DNA from: JACKAF01 sp041391485 | Lineage (GTDB): Bacteria; Bdellovibrionota; FAC87; UBA2466; JACKAF01 | DNA length: 64,000 bases | Reading direction: 5' to 3' | NCBI GenBank assembly: GCA_041391485.1 | Contig: JAWKNY010000010.1 | Coordinates: 1 to 64,000, forward strand | Shown here: positions 16,667 through 25,787 of the stretch, one piece after another | Layout of the letters: every line of letters begins with the position of its first letter | How positions within the stretch are numbered: position 1 is the stretch's first letter | Notes under the pieces: model-generated | Database searches by the model: none | Told to the model about the DNA's origin: nothing | What the model saw: only the letters and a program-made list of their open reading frames with translations | Program-made: the position numbers and the translations under genes

Positions 16667-18154
16667 CTAGTTTTCGCTACCCAAAGTGGAAATCGTCAGG
16701 CGAGAAGGTTCTTTTTCGATCGCCGGATCGTCCGGATTAGACGTGAACACACCCGTTTGTTGGTAGATCGGGGTGCTGGAAATCGACGTATTGCTCAAGG
16801 TATCGAGCTTCATACCGTCGGTAAGCCCGTTGATCTGCATCAAGTTGCGGCTCTCTTTGGCGATCTTAAAACTGTTGATCTGATCGCTGTTGTCTTTGAT
16901 GAAATCGGTTCTCGCAGCCGCTCCGCGCATTGCGGCCGCTGCTTCAGAAAGCGCGTTATTATAGGAAGCGATCTGGCGCATGTTCGTGGCTTGGTATTTC
17001 TGGAATTCCTGCCCACCCACCTCATAGTCCACGATCTCCTGAGAAATATCCTCTTCGGTAAAGGAGAGACCGGCAGACTGCGTAATTTTGTTCGGATCGT
17101 AGCCCACAAAGTCGATCATCGCGACGTTCGCAGCACTCACTACGGCGTCGTAAGCCGCATCACGCGGGTTCTTACCCGTAATCGCCTGCCCATCAACCGT
17201 GGGTGCGTCCGAGTAGACGGACAAACCGGTTACTTGTCGGCAAAGGTCATAACGATCCTGCGGATCCTGGTTGGTGTAGGTTCTCAGATCGCGAAGCGGC
17301 AGTGGCACCGCGCCAGGGCTCTTGTCCGCCCCTTCGTAAAAATCCACATTCGCGAGGTACGCATCACAAGTCGGGCGATCTTCGCCCAGTTCAAACTCAA
17401 TACCTGGCTGAGCCGCTCGCGCCTCACCGACGTTGGAGAGCAACCTGTTGCGTAGAGCGCGCGTCCACGTCGCGGCCATCGCACGCAAACTTTCCATGTT
17501 CGGCATCACTTTGCCGCTCTTATCTTCCGATTCGTAGGTCTGCAAAATCGCCAAGTCAGCCGTCTTACGGCCTACCTCGCGCGCGAGCTGTTTCGCTTCC
17601 GGGACCAAGTCCCACTCTGTCAGCGCGCTCGTATCCAATGTATTGCGCTTTCCGATACCGTTCACACCGTTATTCAAAGTAGTGCGCCCTTGGCGTCCGC
17701 CCGCGACATTCCAAATACCGTATTGCATGGCACCCGAACCGGCTTCGTTCGCATCAATATCTTTCTTCAGACCTGCCCAGAGCGAGGCAATGCCCGTCTC
17801 GAGCGGTGACTGGTCGGGACTGCCGCCCAAGCCGTGGCCCGAAACGTAGGGATCGAGCCAGCGCTCACAAAGCGTAGAGGTGGTCCACTTCAAACAATAG
17901 GACCAGGTGTAGCTATGGTACGTAGAACGCGAACCGAAAGGGTTCTTGGAGTTAGCGTCTGTCTGGTTGCTCGGAGAGTACTGCCCTACGGTCAGTTCGG
18001 AAGACCCCAGCAGGTTCAGAAGCTTCTTGGCCAGGCGCTCATTCGCGCTAGCCTCGTCGCCATAAGCCAGCTGGATGCTGTACTGCCGGGCAAATACCGG
18101 CAAACTCAGCAGCATCGCGGCGATAAGCACGCCTCTTTTAATAATTCCCCCCAT
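16667..18154 (-). CDS. Secreted four-cysteine protein of unknown family
   Basis: The 495-residue product has a Sec signal peptide (KRGVLIAAMLLSLPVFARQ). The mature part is polar, rich in Asn, Ser and Thr, with four Cys (YCLKW, LCERW, TCDAYL, LCRQV) that could form two disulphides. Several Gly/Asn-rich turns (GHGLGGSPDQS, NNGVNGIG) and a C-terminal helical region (NNALSEAAAAMRGAAARTDF) follow. GGGAACT precedes the ATG. It has no neighbours on its strand. I recognise no domain; a periplasmic or surface role is inferred only from the signal peptide. Confidence 0.7.
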   Translation of the reverse strand: MGGIIKRGVLIAAMLLSLPVFARQYSIQLAYGDEASANERLAKKLLNLLGSSELTVGQYSPSNQTDANSKNPFGSRSTYHSYTWSYCLKWTTSTLCERWLDPYVSGHGLGGSPDQSPLETGIASLWAGLKKDIDANEAGSGAMQYGIWNVAGGRQGRTTLNNGVNGIGKRNTLDTSALTEWDLVPEAKQLAREVGRKTADLAILQTYESEDKSGKVMPNMESLRAMAATWTRALRNRLLSNVGEARAAQPGIEFELGEDRPTCDAYLANVDFYEGADKSPGAVPLPLRDLRTYTNQDPQDRYDLCRQVTGLSVYSDAPTVDGQAITGKNPRDAAYDAVVSAANVAMIDFVGYDPNKITQSAGLSFTEEDISQEIVDYEVGGQEFQKYQATNMRQIASYNNALSEAAAAMRGAAARTDFIKDNSDQINSFKIAKESRNLMQINGLTDGMKLDTLSNTSISSTPIYQQTGVFTSNPDDPAIEKEPSRLTISTLGSEN

Positions 18155-18541
18155 AAGTAGTTCCCTACCCTTTTATAAAGCAAGGGGAATACCAACCTAA
18201 GTACATGAATACACTGTGTTTTATAGGCGTTCTTTTGTAGGGCTTCAAGATGCATACAAAGAGTGGTCAATCTTTGCACGAGATTTCAAGCACTTGGAGC
18301 GCCTAAGGAGTTGACGCTGTCGCCCCCGAGAACAGTTAGCGAAACGACACACTGCTTGTCTACACCAGGGCAAAATTTCCCGGTCTCTAAACCCTCTAGA
18401 AGATAATGTATTCATTTTGTTTGAAATGAGGGTCTCAAGAACCCTTAAGTGATTACCAAAAGTCTTCACTCCCGCGCGCGACTAAACTTGTCTAATACTT
18501 GGCGCTTTGATACTCGCACACTAAGGAATAAGAACGTAAAC
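18155..18541. other. 387-bp divergent intergenic region
   Basis: This region separates the divergently transcribed secreted protein (start 18154) and mutS (start 18542). On the minus strand a TATAAA-like element lies about 20 nt before the secreted-protein start. Upstream of mutS a weak TTGTCT/GATACT pair (18488-18514) is possible. A small AGGGT/ACCCT inverted repeat is present near 18425-18442. I see no gene and no convincing operator. Confidence 0.35.
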
Positions 18542-20992
18542 ATGGTGGATTCGGCGGGACATTCTAAAAACCCAAGCGCGGCAAAAAAAGCTCAGAAAAT
18601 GACCCCCATGCTGGAGCAGTACCAGCGAATCAAGTCTCAGTATGGCGACGCGATTCTCTTTTATCGAATGGGCGACTTTTACGAGATGTTTTTTGACGAC
18701 GCGCTTGAGGCAGCGCCGCTTTTGGAAGTTCAACTTACCGCTCGAGATAAAAACGCGGAAAACCCAATACCCATGTGTGGCATTCCCCATCACGCCGCGC
18801 AAAACTACATTCAGAAATTACTCTCTCACGGAAAAAAGATTGCGATTTGCGAACAACTTGAAAGCCCAACAGCCGGCAAAGGCGTGGTCAAACGGGATGT
18901 TATCCGAGTCGTAACGCCCGCTCTCGTCGGGGATCCCGAGATCGTAACAGAAGAGAGCCGCCACCTTTTGGTCGCGCTCAACGAAACTAAAGACAACTCC
19001 GTCGAGGCGTGTGTCCTAGATCTTTTTAGTGGCGACGTGCTGCTTGGAGAAACCCAAGATCTGCGACGCCTGGAAGACACTCTTTTGCAATGGGAACCGA
19101 AAGAGTTTTTGATCGTATCTGATTTTGCAAATCGCCCGTGGTTTTCAAAAATTAGGCAGCGATTTTCATCCGCTGCATTCACTGAGCGCACGGCATATTT
19201 TGAAGAAGGGGCTTACCACGCGGTGGTTCGCTACATTGAAGAGACCCAAAAGGTCTCGCGCCTGGACTATTTGAAGCCTCCGGTCCCCCTCTTCTCCGCA
19301 ACCGGCGTGGCCTTGGACAACACCACCCTAGCCACTCTGGAAGTTTTTAAGACCAGCAAAGGCAGCTGGGAAGGCCCGACGATTTTCAACGTCGTGAACT
19401 TTACTCAGACGCCCATGGGACGTCGGCTTCTAAAAGAGTGGCTGGCAGTGCCGTTAGTGGATAAGGCCGCCATTGAAGCGCGCTTTGATACCGTGGGTAT
19501 TTTTCTCGGCGAGTCTCAAAAAAGCGCGGTGCTGGGTGCCGAACTTCGGTATGTACGTGACCTGGAACGCCTGACATCCAAGGCGGCGCTCAACTTGGCG
19601 TTACCACGAGATATCGTCGCTATCCGCGAGATCCTCAAACGTATTCCCACGATCAAGGAAGCGCTAGCTGACATACGCGCACCGCTGGCGTCCGAGATAC
19701 ATGAAAAGTTGAACCCATTAGGTGCCCTCACACAAAAGCTTGAGCAAGCCCTTCTGGACGAGTCTCCCACTTCCATTCGAGATGGAGGGATTTTCAGAGA
19801 TTCTTACTCGGAGGAAATTCGTGAGCTGCGATCTCTCGCTCATGATGCCAAATCCACTATAGCGGGAATGGAAAAACGCGAAAAAGAAGCGACCTCCATT
19901 CCGAGCCTTAAGATCAAATTCAACAAAGTTTTCGGTTACACCATCGAAGTCACCAAGACACATCTGGGCCGCGTGCCGGCCCACTATATTCGCAAACAGA
20001 CTATTTCTACCGGTGAGCGCTATGTGACAGAAGAGCTCAAAGACTTTGAGCAAAAAGTACTCAGCGCGGAAACCAAACTGAAGACAATCGAAGAGTCCTT
20101 GTTCTTGGAGCTTCGGAAGGAAATTGCGGAGAGTGCGGCCAGCCTTCTTGAGAACGCACATCAGCTCGCCACTTTGGATGTACTGCTCGGTTTTGCCACC
20201 GCCGCAAAGGTGCACGATTGGACGCGTCCGACTCTGCACGAAGCTTGGGATTTGAAAATTGAAGATGGCCGACACCCCGTAGTTGAAACGCTACTGGAGA
20301 AAGGCAAGTTCGTTCCCAACTCGGTGGAGTTCGACGATTCCGCGCGCACCCTTATTCTCACCGGCCCCAACATGTCGGGAAAATCGACCATCATGAGACA
20401 GATCGCTCTGATCAGTCTCTTGGCCCAGGCCGGCTGCTTCGTCCCAGTCAAAAGGGCAGCCCTCCCGTTGGTCGATGCGATTTACACCCGCATCGGCAGC
20501 TCGGACGATCTCGCGGGCGGCCGATCCACCTTTATGGTGGAGATGACCGAGATGGCCCGCATCCTTCGACAGGCCACGGCCAAGAGTTTGATTCTGGTAG
20601 ATGAAATCGGCAGAGGCACCAGTACCTACGACGGCCTCTCCCTCGCGTGGTCGCTTATCGAGTTCATGCACAACGAAGTACGGGCCAAAACCCTGTTCGC
20701 GACCCACTTTCATGAGGTGACCTCCCTCGAACAGCACGCACCCGGAATCAAAAACATGAACGTACTCGTGGAAAAGTGGGAGGGGGAAATCATTTTCCTC
20801 CACAAACTCGCTCCCGGCATCTGCAACCGCAGCTACGGCATTGAAGTCGCCGCGTTAGCAAATCTTCCACAGCCCGTATTGGTCCGAGCGCGGGAGATCC
20901 TTGGCCACCTTGAGTCACAGTCGCAACGAAACACCCGAAATCGGAGCCATGCGTTGCAAAGGCTTCAAAACCAGATGACCTTTTTTGAGTAG
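18542..20992 (+). CDS. mutS: DNA mismatch repair protein MutS
   Basis: I place the start at the ATG at 18542 (AAGGA 14 nt upstream); the open frame extends 31 codons further without a family match. The 816-residue protein has the mismatch-binding N-terminal domain (FYRMGDFYEMFFDDA, with the Phe-x-Glu of mismatch recognition), connector, lever/clamp domains, and the ABC-type ATPase: Walker A GPNMSGKST, Walker B LILVDEIGRGTST, and the conserved THFHE. The length is normal for bacterial MutS. It recognises base mismatches and recruits MutL. The extreme C-terminus is short and basic. The gene appears intact. Confidence 0.96.
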   Translation: MVDSAGHSKNPSAAKKAQKMTPMLEQYQRIKSQYGDAILFYRMGDFYEMFFDDALEAAPLLEVQLTARDKNAENPIPMCGIPHHAAQNYIQKLLSHGKKIAICEQLESPTAGKGVVKRDVIRVVTPALVGDPEIVTEESRHLLVALNETKDNSVEACVLDLFSGDVLLGETQDLRRLEDTLLQWEPKEFLIVSDFANRPWFSKIRQRFSSAAFTERTAYFEEGAYHAVVRYIEETQKVSRLDYLKPPVPLFSATGVALDNTTLATLEVFKTSKGSWEGPTIFNVVNFTQTPMGRRLLKEWLAVPLVDKAAIEARFDTVGIFLGESQKSAVLGAELRYVRDLERLTSKAALNLALPRDIVAIREILKRIPTIKEALADIRAPLASEIHEKLNPLGALTQKLEQALLDESPTSIRDGGIFRDSYSEEIRELRSLAHDAKSTIAGMEKREKEATSIPSLKIKFNKVFGYTIEVTKTHLGRVPAHYIRKQTISTGERYVTEELKDFEQKVLSAETKLKTIEESLFLELRKEIAESAASLLENAHQLATLDVLLGFATAAKVHDWTRPTLHEAWDLKIEDGRHPVVETLLEKGKFVPNSVEFDDSARTLILTGPNMSGKSTIMRQIALISLLAQAGCFVPVKRAALPLVDAIYTRIGSSDDLAGGRSTFMVEMTEMARILRQATAKSLILVDEIGRGTSTYDGLSLAWSLIEFMHNEVRAKTLFATHFHEVTSLEQHAPGIKNMNVLVEKWEGEIIFLHKLAPGICNRSYGIEVAALANLPQPVLVRAREILGHLESQSQRNTRNRSHALQRLQNQMTFFE

Positions 20993-21050
20993 GACGAATC
21001 CTTCGAAACCCGCGCCAATAGCGGAATCAAGAAAATGTAAATTCTGAGTC

Positions 21051-21079
21051 TTGACATTGATGGACTCAAAAAATAAAAA
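21051..21079 (+). promoter_or_regulatory. Candidate sigma-70 promoter upstream of trmJ
   Basis: TTGACA at 21051-21056 is a perfect -35. TAAAAA at 21074-21079 is a 4/6 -10, with 17-bp spacing. Transcription would start near 21086, giving a leader of about 215 nt that contains the palindrome at 21151-21171. Confidence 0.45.
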
Positions 21080-21150
21080 CTTTCGGATACTTGTCATGGG
21101 TTTCATCAGGTATCTGGTAACCCCGATAAATTTGAGCTTCACAAAATAAG

Positions 21151-21171
21151 TTATCCACAGCCTGTGGATAA
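21151..21171. promoter_or_regulatory. Inverted pair of DnaA boxes
   Basis: TTATCCACA, a consensus DnaA box, lies at 21151-21159, and its reverse complement TGTGGATAA at 21163-21171. The whole 21 bp is a perfect palindrome (10-bp arms, one central base). A further DnaA-like TTTTCCACA lies at 21317-21325 inside the next gene. Another nucleoprotein or dimeric regulator could use the same palindrome. Confidence 0.55.
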
Positions 21172-21300
21172 TTGTTGCCATTCTTATGACCCTATGCGAC
21201 TTGGGCAGTGGGCCGTCTTGGATTCCGTCTGAGAATAAGGTATTAGAGTTACAGGCTAAACGGCGGTGTTTGGCTTTTTTAAAGTGTCTGACAAAACGCG

Positions 21301-22143
21301 ATGAATCCGTACAAGGTTTTCCACAGTCCCTGTGAGTATCTTCGAAATCAAATTCACTTGGTCCTGGTTCGGCCCGAGGAGCCAGGCAATCTCGGTGCTG
21401 CGCTGCGCGCTCGGGCGAACATGGGAATGCGTGGCAAAGTCATCGTTGTAGGACGAAATGAAGCCTTCCTCAGCGGTGAAGCTGAGAAATTCGCCATGCA
21501 CGCGAAATACGACCTCAATAAGGTTCAATTCAGTCCAAATTTGGCCTCGGCACTGGAAAGCGCCCCCCAACGCCTCGCCTTGGCCGCCACCGCACGAATC
21601 GGCTCCAGCAAGCGGCCCCACCCTCTCTGGGTGGATACCGCCATGGAACGGGCGGTAGCCCGCCTACAAGACCAAAGCTACCAAAACCTCTTTCTGGTGT
21701 TTGGCTCTGAAGGTTAGGGACTGGACAACGCGGATTTGGCGCTCTGCGACTGGGTGGTGACCATCCCCTCGGTAGAAGAGTACCGTAGCCTCAACCTGGC
21801 GCAGGCCATTCTGGTATTTCTGTACGAAGCCAATCGCCAGCTACTCGCCCGCCCCGCGGACTTCAGCGCCCCTAGGCTTGGCCAGCGTGACCGCCTGGTG
21901 GCCCATTTACTTCAAATTGCAGAGGATTCCGGCTTTATTCTGCCTGGAGATCCTCACAAAATGCGGGCGAAGCTAGAGACTATCTTTGCGAGCCTTCCGC
22001 CTCACCTTCCCGAAGCCCAAACGCTCCACGGCCTGTTGGACCAAGTCGCACGCAATCTCAACCGGGATGACATTCAGTACAAGGGCCGCTACAAGCGGGA
22101 GGTGGAAGTCTCCCCAACAATACCTATAATGAAGGATGCATGA
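21301..22143 (+). CDS. trmJ: tRNA/rRNA 2'-O-methyltransferase, TrmJ-like, with in-frame TAG
   Basis: The reading frame is continuous over 281 codons except for one TAG at 21715-21717. Before it come the SPOUT N-terminal motifs IHLVLVRPEEPGNLGAALRA (motif 1) and the start of motif 2, LVFGSEG; directly after it come GLDNADLALCDWVVTIP and the motif 3 region SLNLAQAILVFLYE. The stop replaces one residue inside the conserved FGxExxGL signature. The C-terminal helical tail (DSGFILPGDPHKMRAKLETIF) matches TrmJ, which methylates the ribose of position 32 in tRNA. TAG terminates many other genes here, so recoding is unlikely; a base error or a true nonsense mutation is. The stop overlaps the grpE start. 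Confidence 0.75.
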
Positions 22144-22715
22144 TGCCAGAAGATGAAAAAAGCCAGGAAACGTTCGTAGATCCGGCCTCCGAGCCATCCG
22201 AAAACGCCGAACCCGCCCAAGCCACGGAGACCCCCGCCGAGCCGGCTGCCGCGAGCGGCAACGCCATCGCCGAGGAGTTGCTCTACCTGCGAGCTGAATT
22301 CGAGAATTACAAAAAGCGCATGGAGCGCGAGCAGGACCGCGCGATTCGATTTTCCAATGAGAAGATCATCGGCGAACTCCTTTTTGTGATCGATCTCTTT
22401 GAGCGTGCGCTTGCGCACGGGGCGAGCCTCAAAGACGGCAATCAAGAGGTGAAGACTTTTGCAGAAGGGGTCGAGATGACCCATCGAGAGTTGCTTCAAA
22501 TTCTTTCTCGCTTCGGCGTAGAAATGATCGGGAACGAAGGTGAAACTTTTAATCCCGCCTGGCATGAGGCCATTACTCAGCAAGCTACGTCTGAAGCCAA
22601 AGCCAATACCGTGCTGTCCGTTGTGCAAAAAGGTTGCAGACTCCATGGCCGTTTGTTGAAACCTGCGAAGGTCATTGTCGGTAAAGCCGATCCTAATTTC
22701 GAAGAGAAAGAATAG
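22140..22715 (+). CDS. grpE: Nucleotide exchange factor GrpE
   Basis: The 191-residue product has an acidic, Pro/Ala-rich N-terminus, the long coiled-coil (LLYLRAEFENYKKRMEREQDRAIRFSNE), and the C-terminal beta domain (TFNPAWHEAITQQ, VLSVVQKGCRLHGRLLKPAKVIVGK). GrpE exchanges ADP on DnaK. The ATG overlaps the upstream TGA, with an alternative ATG at 22143. A perfect TATAAT lies at 22125-22130, only 9 nt before the start, within the end of the methyltransferase gene, so grpE may also have its own promoter. dnaJ follows after 5 nt; dnaK and hrcA are not in the window. Confidence 0.95.
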   Translation: MMPEDEKSQETFVDPASEPSENAEPAQATETPAEPAAASGNAIAEELLYLRAEFENYKKRMEREQDRAIRFSNEKIIGELLFVIDLFERALAHGASLKDGNQEVKTFAEGVEMTHRELLQILSRFGVEMIGNEGETFNPAWHEAITQQATSEAKANTVLSVVQKGCRLHGRLLKPAKVIVGKADPNFEEKE

Positions 22716-22720
22716 ACAGC

Positions 22721-23818
22721 ATGAAACCCGATTACTACGAGACGCTGGAGCTCAGTCGTACAGCAACAGACGACGAGATCAAGAAGGCGTTTCGCCGACA
22801 AGCGATCAAATTCCATCCGGATAGAAACCCCGGTAATGCGGAGGCTGAAGAAAAATTCAAGCAGGTGAACGAGGCCTACCAGGTTTTGAGCGATCCAAAC
22901 AAGCGGGCTACCTACGATCGCTTCGGCCATGCCGGACTCGGTGGCGCCGGAGGCTTCGGATTCGAACAAGGTTTTAGCGGTAACTTCACCGATATCTTTG
23001 ACAATATTTTTGGTGACATCTTTGGTGGTGGACGGCGTGGACCCGCGGCAGGCGTTGATTTGCGCTACACACTCGAGATCACTTTCGAAGAAGCCGCATT
23101 CGGTACCGAAAGAGCAATCCAATTTGAAAAAGAAGTCGCATGCGAAACTTGCGACGGATCGGGCGCCAAAGCCGGCACTCAGGCCCAAACTTGTCGGGCG
23201 TGCAGTGGCTCCGGACAGATGCGTTTGAACCAAGGCTTTTTTACACTGACACGGACCTGCAGTGAGTGCGGCGGCAGCGGGAAGTTCATCCGCGACCGTT
23301 GCACGGATTGTCGAGGAAAGGGCCGAAAGAAAAAAGCCCACCGTGTCACCGTCAAAGTCCCTCCGGGCATCGATTCCGATCAGAGGCTTCGCATCCGCGG
23401 CGAGGGAGAAGTCGCCGAACCCGGCGGACCCCCAGGGGATCTCTACGTCGTTATCGTGGTGCAAGAACACCCACTCTTTCGCAGAGAAGGCGAACATATC
23501 ACTTTAGAAATGCCGATCGCGTTCACGCTCGCGGCGCTGGGCGGCGAAGCCGAAGTCCCCACCCTGCAGGGTGTAACAAAACTGAAGATTGCAGCAGGCA
23601 CCCAGTCTGGTAAGGTCGTTAAATTGAAGTCCAAAGGGGTGGCCCGACTCAATGGCAATGGTTTCGGGGACCAATATGTTAAATTGATTGTGGAAGTCCC
23701 CACTCGACTTTCCGCAAAGCAGAAAGAGCTTTTGCGTCAATTTGAGGAAGAAGGAAATCCCAACAGCCACCCGGGAATTTCGTCTTTCTTGGAAAGTTTT
23801 AAAGACTTATTCAAATGA
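22721..23818 (+). CDS. dnaJ: Chaperone DnaJ
   Basis: The 365-residue product is full-length DnaJ. It has a J domain with the HPD tripeptide (KFHPDRNPG), a Gly/Phe-rich linker (HAGLGGAGGFGFEQGF), four CxxCxGxG zinc repeats (CETCDGSG, CRACSGSG, CSECGGSG, CDCRGKG-type fourth) and the C-terminal substrate-binding beta domains. It delivers unfolded clients to DnaK and stimulates its ATPase. It is co-transcribed with grpE, and its stop overlaps the start of the LpoA-like lipoprotein gene (ATGATG at 23815). Confidence 0.97.
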   Translation: MKPDYYETLELSRTATDDEIKKAFRRQAIKFHPDRNPGNAEAEEKFKQVNEAYQVLSDPNKRATYDRFGHAGLGGAGGFGFEQGFSGNFTDIFDNIFGDIFGGGRRGPAAGVDLRYTLEITFEEAAFGTERAIQFEKEVACETCDGSGAKAGTQAQTCRACSGSGQMRLNQGFFTLTRTCSECGGSGKFIRDRCTDCRGKGRKKKAHRVTVKVPPGIDSDQRLRIRGEGEVAEPGGPPGDLYVVIVVQEHPLFRREGEHITLEMPIAFTLAALGGEAEVPTLQGVTKLKIAAGTQSGKVVKLKSKGVARLNGNGFGDQYVKLIVEVPTRLSAKQKELLRQFEEEGNPNSHPGISSFLESFKDLFK

Positions 23819-25755
23819 TGAAAGCGATTCTATTTTCCCTGAGTCTTTTGCTGGTGCTCGCTTCTTGTGCACCCAGCCAAATCCAATCGGAGCCCATTGA
23901 GACGTTACAGCCATCCGGCATTCCCACTAGCGGAAAAAAGACGGCCGATTGGCAGATGTTTTTTCAGGCGGAGCAAGCTTACTCTTTCAAGAGATATGAG
24001 CAGGCCGCCAACTTATATAACGTAGCCCGCAGCAAAAACCCACGCAGCCGCGTTCACCTCATCGCAACTTATCGACTCGGTACCATCTACTACACCTTGG
24101 GACAGTACCGAAAAGCCTCCTCCGAGTTTAAATACCTACTGGAGAAATTTCCACGATCGGATTTGAGTTTCGACGCCACCTACAACTTGGCGGCCTCCGA
24201 ATTTCAGCAACGTAATTATGAAGTGGCCTATGAAACCCTCGCGCGTCTTGAGCCGGGTGAGATTGAGGCCCAAGGCGCGGCACGCGCGTCGATGATTTAC
24301 CGCCTTACGGCGCTGGCGGCTACCGGCATCCGCAACTACTCCGGCGCTATCGTTGCGTACGCAGCGCAGGCCCAGCTTCCCATTGGCGACGGCCACCGCT
24401 CCAAGATTCAGTCTCGCATCGATCGCTTGCTCGAGCGCATTGAATCACGTACCGAGTTAGAAAAGTTACTGGCTTCTGTCAGCGAGCCCACCACGCGAGC
24501 GCACATCACAGAACGCTTAGAAGGACTGGGCGGCAGCGCCGCTGTCGCCAGAGGCGGTGCCCCGGTACCGGAAGGTGAAGAGACTTTTCAAAGCGGATCG
24601 GCGGGTTCTACTGCAGAGCAGAGTCACATCGGTGTCGTGTTGCCGCTCACCGGGCGTTGGGCGCCTTTTGGCAAGCGCGCTCTGGATGCAATCCTTCTGG
24701 CAACCAAGAAACTCAAGGACGAACACCGCTTGGCGTTTAAGATCTTCATCCAAGATACGGGTAGCAACCCGCTCAACGCAGCCAGCGCCGTAGATGAACT
24801 CGTCTACAAAAACAAAGTTTTCGCCATCATCGGCCCTATCAGCTGGAAAGAGTCGGTCACCGTTGCCCAACGCGCGGAGAAGCTTGGCGTCGTCGACATG
24901 CTCCTGACTTTGAAGGAAGGGCTTTCGGCGCGAGGGAAACACCTTTTCCAGAATGGTTTGGTGGCACGCGTACAGCTGGAGAATCTGGTTCGGTACTGTT
25001 TTGAGCGCGGCGAGTTCCGTCGCTTCGCCATCCTTTCGCCCAACGACAGCTTCGGTCGAGATATGGCTCAGCAATTTTGGTCGCTCGCTGAAAACAACGG
25101 CGGAAAGATTGTCGCTTACGAAACCTACCCTCCGAACGAAACAGATTTCCAGGGTTATATTCGCTCCATGGTTGGACTCGATCGTCCGGAACTCCGCAAG
25201 CCGGAGTACGACGCCATGAAGGCCTTTGAAGAGCAGGAAAATGCCGGCAGACGCCGCAAGATTACGATGACCTTGCGTCCTGTCATCGACTTCGATGCGA
25301 TTTTTGTTCCCGCCGATCCTAAAACAGCGGCACAGATTGCTCCCAGTCTGGCGTACCTGGACGTCGTAGGCGTTCCGCTTCTCGGAACTTCTGAATGGAA
25401 CAACCCTCTTCTATATAGCCGCGGAGGAAAATGGGTTGAAGGCGCGGTTTTCCCCGGTGGTATCCACCCGGGAACCCAGAACACGCGACAAGCTTGGTTC
25501 CTAGAAGAGTTTGAGAAAACTTACGGCAACGCTGCGGATTTGCTAGCGGCCCAGGCCTACGAAGCCATGGAGTTACTAGGTCACGCTATCTCAAAAACAG
25601 AATCCTACAACCGAACCGACCTAGCCCAAACGCTCGCACAGCTCAAAGACATGCCCACCGTGCTTGGAAACGTCAGCTTTGATGACACGCGCATCGCACA
25701 GCGAACGCTTCCCATTTTCAAGATCGAAAGCCGCGGCCGAATCGTTCCACAATAG
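23815..25755 (+). CDS. Outer-membrane lipoprotein, LpoA/LppC-like with TPR and periplasmic-binding domains
   Basis: A type II signal peptide ends at the lipobox LASC (Cys 18). Residues about 45-190 form TPR-like helices (FQAEQAYSFKRYEQAANLYNVARS, YRLGTIYYTLGQYRKASSEF). From about 260 comes a type 1 periplasmic-binding fold (IGVVLPLTGRWAPFGKRALDAILLA, FAIIGPISWKESVTVAQ). This two-part arrangement is that of penicillin-binding protein activator LpoA, which reaches through the periplasm to stimulate PBP1A. A branched-chain amino-acid sensor role is less likely because of the lipid anchor and TPRs. It is the last gene of the trmJ-grpE-dnaJ unit. Confidence 0.85.
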   Translation: MMKAILFSLSLLLVLASCAPSQIQSEPIETLQPSGIPTSGKKTADWQMFFQAEQAYSFKRYEQAANLYNVARSKNPRSRVHLIATYRLGTIYYTLGQYRKASSEFKYLLEKFPRSDLSFDATYNLAASEFQQRNYEVAYETLARLEPGEIEAQGAARASMIYRLTALAATGIRNYSGAIVAYAAQAQLPIGDGHRSKIQSRIDRLLERIESRTELEKLLASVSEPTTRAHITERLEGLGGSAAVARGGAPVPEGEETFQSGSAGSTAEQSHIGVVLPLTGRWAPFGKRALDAILLATKKLKDEHRLAFKIFIQDTGSNPLNAASAVDELVYKNKVFAIIGPISWKESVTVAQRAEKLGVVDMLLTLKEGLSARGKHLFQNGLVARVQLENLVRYCFERGEFRRFAILSPNDSFGRDMAQQFWSLAENNGGKIVAYETYPPNETDFQGYIRSMVGLDRPELRKPEYDAMKAFEEQENAGRRRKITMTLRPVIDFDAIFVPADPKTAAQIAPSLAYLDVVGVPLLGTSEWNNPLLYSRGGKWVEGAVFPGGIHPGTQNTRQAWFLEEFEKTYGNAADLLAAQAYEAMELLGHAISKTESYNRTDLAQTLAQLKDMPTVLGNVSFDDTRIAQRTLPIFKIESRGRIVPQ

Positions 25756-25787
25756 GTGCAGCGGGTCATCTCGCCACGTCCCCATTA

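Larger units (their letters stand above)
20993..21300. other. 308-bp intergenic region with palindromic DnaA boxes
   Basis: No gene is seen. The region holds a promoter-like TTGACA/TAAAAA pair (21051-21079) and a perfect palindrome made of two opposed DnaA-box sequences (21151-21171). The trmJ-like gene begins at 21301. Confidence 0.5.

Noticed and set aside
16757..17455. 232-codon frame antisense to the secreted four-Cys protein
   Set aside because: The minus-strand gene has a signal peptide and ribosome site; this frame has neither.
20993..21325. Chromosomal replication origin
   Set aside because: Only two or three DnaA boxes, no clear AT-rich unwinding array and no dnaA/dnaN, rpmH or gyrase neighbours. 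The site is kept as a DnaA-box palindrome only.
21715..21717. UAG recoded as a sense codon in this organism
   Set aside because: Several intact genes here (mutS, the ABC ATPase, tolR) end in TAG, so general recoding is ruled out.
22577..23497. 306-codon open frame antisense to grpE and dnaJ
   Set aside because: It mirrors the codon structure of well-supported dnaJ on the other strand and has no ribosome site or family pattern.
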